DNA from: Candidatus Methylomirabilota bacterium
GTDB lineage: Bacteria; Methylomirabilota; Methylomirabilia; Methylomirabilales; Methylomirabilaceae
Assembly: GCA_016200385.1 (NCBI GenBank)
Contig: JACQEV010000188.1
Coordinates: forward strand, 1-5,636
Length of the DNA stretch: 5,636 nucleotides
Direction: 5' to 3'
Position numbers and translations under genes: made by a program. Below are positions 1 to 5,636 of the stretch, in pieces; the first letter of the stretch is position 1; every line of letters begins with the position of its first letter. Under the pieces are notes generated by a model, which worked only from the letters and a program-made list of their open reading frames with translations, ran no database searches and had not been told where the DNA came from.

Positions 1-2811
1 CAACCGGGCCTCCTGCGCCAGACCAGGTCCAAGGAGGAGCTGGTGGAAGATCTGAACGGGCTGGTCGCTCGGGTGAAGACGCAGGAGCGGGCGTGGGCAG
101 CCCTTCGCCGATTCAAGATGCGGGAGACGCTGCGGATCGGGCTCCAGGATCTCCTCGGCAACCTGGACCTGATCGACGTGACGCAGCAGCTCTCCCTTGT
201 GGCGGACGTGGCCTTGCAGCGGGCCTACGAGATCTGCCTGGCCGAGCTTCTGGGTCGGCACGGCCAGCCACGGTGCGCGCCAGAGGAGGGGGAGAAGGCG
301 TGCGGGTTTGCCATCATCGGCATGGGGAAGCTTGGCGGCCAAGAGCTGAACTTCAGTTCGGATATCGATCTGCTGTTCATCTATGAAGGGGAAGGGGAGA
401 CGACGGGGGTTGCCAGCCCATCCGGGTCGCTCATCGGCCGGGTGAGCAATCATGAGTTCTTCACCCGCCTGGGGGAGGGGTTGATCAAAGGGATCGGCGA
501 AGTAACACCGGACGGGCGCGTTTTCAGGGTTGACATGCGGCTTCGGCCAGAAGGGCGGGCGGGGGCGCTGGTCTATTCGCTCAGGGGATATGAACTCTAC
601 TACGAATCGTGGGGGCAGACCTGGGAACGGATGGCCCTGATCAAGGCCAAGCCGGTAGCCGGCCATCCGGCAATTGGGGAGACATTCCTGAAACTGGTTG
701 CGCCCTTCGTGTATCGCAAGTCACTTGACTACAGCGCCATCGGAGAGATCCGGGCCATGAAGGACCGGATCAATGAGAAGGTCGGTCGGGACCAGGAGAC
801 GTTCCGCCACGTCAAGCTGGGCTACGGAGGAATCCGCGAGGTTGAGTTTATCGTGCAAACGTTCCAGCTCCTGTACGGGGCGGCCGATCCGTGGATCCGC
901 GAGCCCAATACGCTCCGGGCGCTGCAGCGTCTGGCCGACCGTGGGCATGTGACTGCCGATGAGCATGCGAAACTGGCGGCGGCCTACACCTTCCTTCGAA
1001 CGGTCGAGCATCGCCTCCAGATCCTCCATCACCTGCAGACGCATACCTTGCCGACGGACCGTGACGATCTCACGAAGCTGGCCCGCCGCCTCGGCTATTC
1101 CCCCAGTCGATCGCCCGACCCGGCGGCAGACATGCAGCGCGACTACCAACGGCACATCGAGGCGGTCCGACGGATGTACGACCACGTGCTGAGGGAGCCC
1201 GTGCTGGAGGAGCGGGAGATGTCGTCTCACCCGCTCGCCGCCTTCTTCGATGGGCGCGTGGACGACGGAGAGGTGCGCCAGACCTTGGCGGAAGTGGGGA
1301 TCGCGGACCTTGATCGCGGCGTTCGTAGCCTGCTCATGTTGCGCGACGGCGCTCCCTTCAGGCACCATACCACGGATAGCCGACGTGTCCTCGCTGCCCT
1401 GGCGCCCACCCTTGTGGAGGCCTTGAAACAGGCACCGGACGCGGATCTGGCGCTGCTTCACTTCGAGCGGTTCATCGAGGCGGTTGGGCCCGGTACCGCC
1501 TTCTTCGATCTCTTCAAGCAGGCGCCACTGGCCCTGGTCCACCTGATGCGCCTCCTTGGATCGAGCGAGTTTCTCTCGGAGCTCCTGATCCTCCATCCTG
1601 AGCTGTTGGACCTTCTGCTCCTGCCTGATCAGGCTGAGCTCAGCCGACCCGGCAGATTGGTCGAGGAATCGCGGCGCGTCGTGGCCCTTGCCCCGCCGGG
1701 AAGCCACCGCCTGGACGCGCTGCGGCGGTTCAAGCAGGCAGAGGAGTTCCGGATCGGGATCCGGGACCTCCTGGGAAAGGCAGACCTGGACGAAGTGAGC
1801 ACCGGATTGACGCGCCTGGCGGAGGCCTGCGTGCAGGCGGCATATGGGATGGCTCGTGAGGAGCTGAGCGCCCAGGTCGGCACGCCGTCGCCGGAGGGGT
1901 TCGTCATCTTGGGCCTTGGCAAGTGTGGCGCCGAGGAGATGGGGTACGGGTCAGACCTCGACCTCGCCTTTGCCTACGCGCAGGAGGGGACGACCCAGGG
2001 CGGGCCGCGCAGTATCAGCCACGCCGAGTACTTCGGTCGGCTGGCCGACCGGATTTGTAAGATCCTCACGACCATCACCAAAGAGGGGACGGCCTACCGG
2101 ATAGACATCCGGTTGCGCCCGGGCGGATCGGTGGGCAGGGTGGCGCAGTCCTTCGCGGCCTTTGGGGACCACTTCGCTCGAACGGCCGAGCTGTGGGAGC
2201 GACAGTCCTACGTGAGGGCGCGTCCCATCGCCGGTGACCTCGACCTCGCCCAACAGTTCATGGCCTCACTGGCCACCCTCATCTATCGTCCCACGTCGCC
2301 GGAGAGCCTGGCGGCGGAGATCACGGCGATGCGGCGCCGGATGGAGGTGGAGCTGACGAAGGAGAAGGCCGGCGAGCTCCATGTCAAGTTGGGGAGCGGC
2401 GGGATCGTTGACATCGAGTTCATCGCCCAGTTCCTCCAACTCGCGTACGGGGCGGCGCAGCCCGCCGTGCGGGTCGGCAACACTCTGAGGGCGCTCGAGG
2501 CGGCGGCGCGGGCGGGCCTGCTGGCCGAGCGGGACGCCGAGCATCTGGGGGACTCCTACCGGTTCCTCCGCAACGTGCAGAATCGCCTTCGGGTCCTTTC
2601 CGATCGCGACACCTCCTCGTTGCCAAAAGATCCAAGCCGGGTCGACCGCCTGGCCAGGCGGCTCGGATATGAAGCCGGTGACGGCTTGAGCCCTGGGGGC
2701 CGGTTCCTGGCTGACTACCACCGGCACACGGAGCGGGTGCGGGCAATTTATGACGCGACCTTCCATCGCTACAACGGCAAGAACACGCAGGTCCAACCCA
2801 AAGGCGGATAA
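1..2811 (+). CDS. glnE: Bifunctional glutamine synthetase adenylyltransferase / adenylyl-removing enzyme GlnE (5' partial)
   Basis: This cytosolic enzyme attaches AMP to a tyrosine of glutamine synthetase and removes it by phosphorolysis, under PII control. The sequence shows two tandem nucleotidyltransferase halves. Numbering from the GTG at 43, the N-terminal (adenylyl-removing) half has GMGKLGG at 93-99, SSDIDL at 105-110 and FRVDMRLRPEGR at 161-172. The C-terminal (adenylyltransferase) half has GLGKCG at 624-629, SDLDL at 637-641 and RIDIRLRP at 686-693. Each half ends in a helical segment with a VKLG-x-GGI-x-(D/E)-(I/V)-EF motif (about 258 and 781). LRRFK...RIG..DLLG occurs before both halves, near 21 and 560, showing the internal duplication. 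The GTG at 43 is not the true start: the frame is open through base 1 and its codons read as normal GlnE helix. Against the usual length of about 950 residues, some 50 are missing upstream. The metal-binding aspartates are intact in both halves, so both activities are probably retained. The TAA stop overlaps the next start. Confidence 0.97.
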   Translation, partial: QPGLLRQTRSKEELVEDLNGLVARVKTQERAWAALRRFKMRETLRIGLQDLLGNLDLIDVTQQLSLVADVALQRAYEICLAELLGRHGQPRCAPEEGEKACGFAIIGMGKLGGQELNFSSDIDLLFIYEGEGETTGVASPSGSLIGRVSNHEFFTRLGEGLIKGIGEVTPDGRVFRVDMRLRPEGRAGALVYSLRGYELYYESWGQTWERMALIKAKPVAGHPAIGETFLKLVAPFVYRKSLDYSAIGEIRAMKDRINEKVGRDQETFRHVKLGYGGIREVEFIVQTFQLLYGAADPWIREPNTLRALQRLADRGHVTADEHAKLAAAYTFLRTVEHRLQILHHLQTHTLPTDRDDLTKLARRLGYSPSRSPDPAADMQRDYQRHIEAVRRMYDHVLREPVLEEREMSSHPLAAFFDGRVDDGEVRQTLAEVGIADLDRGVRSLLMLRDGAPFRHHTTDSRRVLAALAPTLVEALKQAPDADLALLHFERFIEAVGPGTAFFDLFKQAPLALVHLMRLLGSSEFLSELLILHPELLDLLLLPDQAELSRPGRLVEESRRVVALAPPGSHRLDALRRFKQAEEFRIGIRDLLGKADLDEVSTGLTRLAEACVQAAYGMAREELSAQVGTPSPEGFVILGLGKCGAEEMGYGSDLDLAFAYAQEGTTQGGPRSISHAEYFGRLADRICKILTTITKEGTAYRIDIRLRPGGSVGRVAQSFAAFGDHFARTAELWERQSYVRARPIAGDLDLAQQFMASLATLIYRPTSPESLAAEITAMRRRMEVELTKEKAGELHVKLGSGGIVDIEFIAQFLQLAYGAAQPAVRVGNTLRALEAAARAGLLAERDAEHLGDSYRFLRNVQNRLRVLSDRDTSSLPKDPSRVDRLARRLGYEAGDGLSPGGRFLADYHRHTERVRAIYDATFHRYNGKNTQVQPKGG

Positions 2812-4004
2812 TGCGGATCATTCTCTATACAGGCAAAGGCGGGGTCGGCAAGACGACGGTTTCCGCCGCCACCGCTCTGATGGCAGCCGAGCGCGGGTAC
2901 CGAACCCTGGTGATCAGCACCGACCCGGCGCACAGGCTGGCCGATGCCTTTGATCGGCCGCTCGGGCCTGAGCCGACCCGGATCGCCGAGCATCTCTGGG
3001 GGCAGGAGATCAATGTCCTGGAGGAGATCCAATCCCACTGGGGCGAGGTCAAGGACTATCTTACCGTGCTCTTTGCCACGCGAGGCGTGGACGAGGTGAT
3101 CGCCGAGGAGATGGCGGTCTTTCCGGGGATGGAGGAGTTGTGCAGCCTTCTTCAGATCCGGTTGCAGGGAGAGGAGGGCCGGTTCGACTGCCTCATTGTC
3201 GATTGCGCGCCGACCGGGGAGACGATGCGCCTGCTGAGCTTCCCCGATGTGGCCCGCTGGTACATGGAGAAGCTGTTCCCCTGGGAGCGCCGGATCGTCA
3301 CCGCCATGGGTCCAATAATTCAGCCGTTCGTGCCCGTTCCTCTTCCCAAGGATAACGTCTACGCGGCGATCGAGGTCCTCTTCCTTCGCATCGATGGCAT
3401 GAAGGAGATCCTGTGCGACCCGAAACGGTCCAGCATCCGGCTGGTCCTGAACCCGGAGAAGATGGTCATCAAAGAAGCCCAACGGGCGTTGACCTACCTC
3501 AATCTGTATGGCTACGTCACCGACGCGGTCATCTGCAATCGGGTCTTTCCCCGCCAACTGAAGCGCGGCTATTTCGCCGAGTGGAGCCAGATCCAGGACC
3601 GATATCGAGAGATGATCCAGCGAGGATTTTCGCCGCTCCCCATCTGGGAGATCCCGCTCTTTGACCGGGAGGTCGTCGGCCTCGAGATGCTGGAGCGCAT
3701 GGGCAGAAGCCTCTTTGCCGAGCGTGATCCGCTCCAGGTCTGGATGCCGGGCCCGATCCAGACGGTCCGGAAGAAAGGGCGGCACTACTTTCTCCGGCTG
3801 AAACTGCCGTTCTTGAAGAAGGGCGAGGTCTTGCTCCTGAAGCGGGGCGATGAGCTGGTGGTGTCGATCGGGAACTTCCGGCGAGATCTGATCCTCCCTC
3901 GAGCCCTGGCAGAGCTGACGGTCAAGCGAGCCAGGCTTGAGGAGGGGTATCTGGTCGTTCGCTTCGGACGGGAGGGGAACGCCAAAGAGGAGAAAGATGG
4001 CTAA
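2811..4004 (+). CDS. ArsA/Get3-family P-loop ATPase with C-terminal HSP20-like domain
   Basis: This is a 397-residue soluble ATPase of the SIMIBI class (ArsA, Get3/TRC40). Visible motifs are the deviant Walker A GKGGVGKT at 8-15 with the signature lysine K9, switch I STDPAH at 36-41, switch II DCAPTGETMRLLSFP at 131-145, and an adenine-contact-type ICNRVFP at 241-247. Residues about 325-386 (GDELVVSIGNFRRDLILP and onward) resemble the HSP20-like beta domain found at the C terminus of many bacterial ArsA-like proteins. There is one ATPase domain, unlike the duplicated plasmid ArsA, so it would be expected to act as a dimer. The five cysteines (111, 127, 132, 202, 242) do not form an evident arsenite site or a Get3-type CxxC, and no arsB or arsR is near. 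An arsenite-pump role is therefore not supported; client-protein or membrane-protein handling is possible but inferred. The ATG shares one base with the glnE stop (TAATG), with a weak AAGG at 2801-2804, implying translational coupling. The true substrate is unknown. Confidence 0.93.
   Translation: MRIILYTGKGGVGKTTVSAATALMAAERGYRTLVISTDPAHRLADAFDRPLGPEPTRIAEHLWGQEINVLEEIQSHWGEVKDYLTVLFATRGVDEVIAEEMAVFPGMEELCSLLQIRLQGEEGRFDCLIVDCAPTGETMRLLSFPDVARWYMEKLFPWERRIVTAMGPIIQPFVPVPLPKDNVYAAIEVLFLRIDGMKEILCDPKRSSIRLVLNPEKMVIKEAQRALTYLNLYGYVTDAVICNRVFPRQLKRGYFAEWSQIQDRYREMIQRGFSPLPIWEIPLFDREVVGLEMLERMGRSLFAERDPLQVWMPGPIQTVRKKGRHYFLRLKLPFLKKGEVLLLKRGDELVVSIGNFRRDLILPRALAELTVKRARLEEGYLVVRFGREGNAKEEKDG
3986..3992 (+). 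promoter_or_regulatory. Ribosome binding site for the Cys-cluster small protein
   Basis: AGAGGAG lies four bases before the ATG at 3997, inside the last codons of the ATPase gene. It favours this ATG over the in-frame upstream GTG at 3937, which would give a 102-residue protein whose extra N-terminus overlaps the ATPase coding sequence. Confidence 0.7.
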
Positions 4005-4245
4005 AGAAGCAAAGCAGACGACGTGCCCTCATCGCTGTCCGTTGTGCGCGCTTTATGAGGCGCAGGAGGCTTTTCGCGAAGGAATCAGCGAGTGCGTCCC
4101 TCACGAGGTCAGCTCGCATCTGAATCGGGCGGGGCGAGAACTGTTCCTCGCCCTCCGGGCGTTGCTTGACAAAGGGCTTGAGACGCTGACGGAGGAGCCG
4201 AAGCCTGGCACACGACGGAAGGCGCAACGAATTAAGGTAGAGTAA
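3997..4245 (+). CDS. Small cytosolic protein with CX3CX2C cluster, unknown function
   Basis: This is an 82-residue protein of a family I do not recognise by name. It has no signal peptide or membrane span. Near the N-terminus is CPHRCPLC, with Cys10, Cys14 and Cys17 and with His12 between, followed by Cys33 and His36. This spacing could bind zinc or another metal, which is an inference. Residues about 38-66 (SHLNRAGRELFLALRALLDKG and on) form a likely amphipathic helix, and the tail 67-82 is charged and basic, ending IKVE. The start is chosen by a good ribosome site and by the ATGGCTAA overlap of 8 bases with the ATPase stop, which implies coupled translation and a possible partnership with the ATPase. 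The CX3CX2C spacing matches the radical SAM signature, but the protein is far too short to hold that fold. Confidence 0.8.
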   Translation: MAKEAKQTTCPHRCPLCALYEAQEAFREGISECVPHEVSSHLNRAGRELFLALRALLDKGLETLTEEPKPGTRRKAQRIKVE

Positions 4246-4251
4246 AGGAGG
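4246..4251 (+). promoter_or_regulatory. Shine-Dalgarno sequence for the exported small protein
   Basis: AGGAGG begins just after the preceding stop codon and lies 11 bases before the GTG at 4263. A second, weaker GAAGG at 4254-4258 is closer, with a 4-base spacer. Together they support the GTG at 4263 over the in-frame GTG at 4281. Confidence 0.6.
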
Positions 4252-4262
4252 GAGAAGGTAAG

Positions 4263-4652
4263 GTGACGGGGGACAGACGGGTGAGAACCTGGTCAAGGTT
4301 CCAAGTCATTGGCCTGGCTCTTCTGCTGTTGTTCATCGCCTCTTCGGCAGAGGCCGCCAAATGGTCCCGCCCCTACATCACGTCCCTTGAAGACTCTGCG
4401 TTCGCAGCCATCGAAACGACTCCTGAGGGCAAGAAGATCCGTCACCTACCCCATCACGACCACACAGGAAAGCTGGATGTTCCGCATCTTCTGAGCGCCC
4501 TAGGCCGGATCGATCAGGTTAAATGGCTCGATCCCAGGAACAGGGCGACGGCAGAGCGACACCTCAAAGATCATTTGAACGAATACAGGCGGGCGCTTCC
4601 AGATAAGAGCAAGACCCAATCGGCTCAACCTGAACCGCGGCTGGAGCGGTGA
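4263..4652 (+). CDS. Small exported protein with Sec signal peptide and His-rich segment
   Basis: This 129-residue protein is predicted to be secreted or periplasmic. The N-terminus has the classic three-part signal peptide: a basic stretch (R5, R6, R8, R12), a hydrophobic core about 15-26 (VIGLALLLLFIA), and a likely cleavage site SAEA/A after Ala31. The mature part of about 98 residues contains a histidine cluster (His61, 64, 65, 67 and 75) in RHLPHHDHTGKLDVPHLL, then ALGRI and a helical stretch with His100 and His104. The pattern LP-x-HD...H-x-x-x-ALGR followed by a helix faintly recalls the short 'HVRAALAR' type domains near some phage and archaeal proteins, but I would not assign it. Metal binding through the histidines is an inference. 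There is no lipobox cysteine, and no cysteine at all. The gene starts 17 bases after the Cys-cluster gene and is probably the last in the glnE operon. The in-frame GTG at 4281 would also keep the signal peptide. Confidence 0.8.
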   Translation: MTGDRRVRTWSRFQVIGLALLLLFIASSAEAAKWSRPYITSLEDSAFAAIETTPEGKKIRHLPHHDHTGKLDVPHLLSALGRIDQVKWLDPRNRATAERHLKDHLNEYRRALPDKSKTQSAQPEPRLER

Positions 4653-4680
4653 ACCGGTTGCCCTGTCGCTGTGCGACCCC

Positions 4681-5466
4681 TTACCACTCCCAGACGAGCC
4701 GATACCGCTCCCGGTGGGGCGGGTTCTCGATCTCCCATCGAAGCATCGGGCGGCCATCTTCGGCCACGCCTTCCTCTGGTTTCTTCTTCTCAAGCTCCAG
4801 TCCTCCCCGAAGAACCGAAACCTCGCCCGCCACTCCGCCCTTGTAGACTTCGCATCGCTTGTATGGCCGCTCCTTCGGAAAGACCACCTCGATCCTCGTC
4901 TTCCCTTGCTGAGGGAACCGCACGAAATGAACGAGATATTCCACCTCGTTCCTGAAGGCATCCACCCAATTGAACTTGAGGACCACTTCGCGCGACTCGT
5001 TGAGGGCGAAGGGAGGGTCGAACACCTGAACGACATCCACCCCTCCCAGTTTCTGCTCCTCGGCAAGCTTCTTCCCGGGGCTCACTTCGATCCGCTCGGT
5101 CCTGCCATCGGCCCTGATCTCATGGGGGTAGGTTTGGAGGCCCGGTTCGAGGGCCTTCAGCCACGTCCGCTTCTCCACCTTCGCAAGCCGCCCCTTCCGA
5201 TCGATCAGCTCCACACGGTACTGAAGGTTTTCCACCAACCAGGGGCTCTTGATCTTCCTGGCGTACGATTCGATGTCCTCTTCCTCCAGAACCCCAAAGA
5301 CCTCGCCCTTGACGAGGCCGAGCTTTTTCGGATTCTCGCTGGCCTTGAACATCTCTCTGAAGCGTTCGTTCAGGATCTTTTTATGGGCGCTGAAGGTGTT
5401 ACTGAGCAGGCGAACGCGCGAATCCTGCAGGGTCGGCTTTAACTGTCTGATCTCATCCCGCCACAC
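4681..5466 (-). CDS. Unknown beta-rich protein, probably 5'-truncated
   Basis: This is a 261-residue protein of unrecognised function, convergent with the exported-protein gene and separated from it by 28 bases. Residues 1-45 are charged and helical. About 80-260 is rich in alternating hydrophobic strand patterns (LQYRVELID, RIEVSPG, REVVLKFNW, RIEVVFP) and ends in YRLVWEW, suggesting one or two beta-sandwich domains. There is no signal peptide or membrane span in the visible part. The start is doubtful: the GTG at 5466 has an AGGAG only one base away, too close for a normal ribosome site, and no in-frame ATG lies upstream. The frame stays open to 5532, adding RIQRGKIIRS-like residues without a start. 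The helical beginning looks like the inside of a protein, so an N-terminal domain may be missing. This strand was chosen over a 242-codon plus-strand frame (4714-5442), which is rich in Leu, His and Pro in the manner of an antisense shadow. Confidence 0.72.
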   Translation of the reverse strand: MWRDEIRQLKPTLQDSRVRLLSNTFSAHKKILNERFREMFKASENPKKLGLVKGEVFGVLEEEDIESYARKIKSPWLVENLQYRVELIDRKGRLAKVEKRTWLKALEPGLQTYPHEIRADGRTERIEVSPGKKLAEEQKLGGVDVVQVFDPPFALNESREVVLKFNWVDAFRNEVEYLVHFVRFPQQGKTRIEVVFPKERPYKRCEVYKGGVAGEVSVLRGGLELEKKKPEEGVAEDGRPMLRWEIENPPHRERYRLVWEW

Positions 5467-5477
5467 ACTCCTGATGA

Positions 5478-5636
5478 TCTTTCCGCGCTGAATCCTTCCG
5501 GGTGGCTGCGGGCCTGCGCGCCGCGACGCGTATCACGCCGGTCCACCGCGCCGCCAACTTCGCGTACATGAACCGGCCGATCATCGGGGATCGCTTCGTC
5601 AGCGTCGGGGACGCCGTCGCCTTCATCGATCCGATC
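5478..5636 (+). CDS. FAD-dependent halogenase-like oxidoreductase fragment (both ends incomplete)
   Basis: The open frame from just after the TGA at 5475-5477 to the window edge reads ...TRITPVHRAANFAY, then NRPIIGDRFVSVGDAVAFIDPI. The GDRF-x-x-VGDA-x-x-FIDPI signature is the second FAD-contacting motif of the flavin-dependent halogenase / geranylgeranyl reductase group; in that family it continues into FSSGV, which would lie outside the window. In complete members this motif sits roughly 280-300 residues in, after an N-terminal GxGxxG dinucleotide-binding fold. Here only about 40 matching residues precede it before homology-like sequence runs out, and an in-frame stop lies at 5475. The N-terminal FAD-binding part is therefore absent. 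A short product could start at the GTG at 5502 but would lack the nucleotide fold. The segment is about 70% GC against about 54% just upstream. It is either a decayed remnant or sequence joined here by rearrangement or mis-assembly. Halogenase rather than a general flavin monooxygenase is a moderate-confidence call. Confidence 0.62.

Noticed and set aside
721..1707. Long minus-strand open frame (328 codons) inside glnE
   Set aside because: It is antisense to clear GlnE coding sequence; its length follows from high-GC codon bias, and no motif was seen.
2769..3785. Long minus-strand open frame (338 codons) opposite the ATPase gene
   Set aside because: It lies antisense to a gene with unmistakable ATPase motifs, is rich in Leu, His, Asp and Pro as shadows are, and shows no domain pattern.
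4024..4050. CX3CX2C as a radical SAM iron-sulfur motif
   Set aside because: The spacing matches, but an 82-residue protein cannot contain the radical SAM barrel and no other motif of that family follows.
4631..4660. Possible hairpins between the convergent genes (accgc/gcggt at 4634-4650 and the palindrome aaccggtt at 4652-4659)
   Set aside because: The stems are short and no T-run follows on either strand, so a rho-independent terminator is not supported.
4714..5442. Plus-strand 242-codon frame opposite the unknown minus-strand gene
   Set aside because: The composition is Leu/His/Pro-rich with no fold-like pattern, while the minus-strand product has a plausible alternation of helix and strand.

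Overview
The window is bacterial DNA, roughly 60% GC by eye, with genes packed end to end. A large bifunctional GlnE nitrogen-regulation enzyme is followed at once by an ArsA/Get3-family ATPase with a C-terminal HSP20-like domain. This suggests a GC-rich Gram-negative-type lineage, such as a deltaproteobacterial, Nitrospirota or Methylomirabilota-like organism. That placement is an inference from gene content and codon bias, and I cannot fix it further.

Layout. (1) Positions 1-2811, plus strand: glnE, whose start lies upstream of the window; the frame is open through base 1 and roughly 50 N-terminal residues appear to be missing. (2) 2811-4004, plus: an ArsA-like ATPase sharing one base with the glnE stop (TAATG). 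(3) 3997-4245, plus: an 82-residue protein with a Cys-x3-Cys-x2-Cys cluster, overlapping the ATPase gene by 8 bases. (4) 4263-4652, plus: a small exported protein with a Sec signal peptide and a histidine-rich segment, 17 bases further on. These four read as one operon with translational coupling at the first two junctions. (5) 4681-5466, minus: a protein of unknown function, convergent with gene 4, rich in predicted beta strands and ending in W-E-W. (6) 5478-5636, plus: a fragment of an FAD-dependent halogenase-like oxidoreductase that runs off the right edge.

How the genes work together. GlnE adenylylates and deadenylylates glutamine synthetase in response to nitrogen status. The ATPase and the two small proteins behind it have no obvious nitrogen role. 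Their tight spacing suggests a small co-expressed cassette (soluble P-loop ATPase, cytosolic Cys-cluster protein, exported His-rich protein) that shares the glnE transcript. No arsenite transporter or ArsR regulator is seen.

The oddest spot is about 5478-5532. The minus-strand gene and the plus-strand halogenase fragment meet head to head, both seem to lack their 5' ends, and GC rises from about 54% to about 70%. That suggests a rearrangement breakpoint or an assembly chimera rather than a normal divergent promoter. No RNA genes, CRISPR arrays, insertion sequences or convincing terminators were seen.
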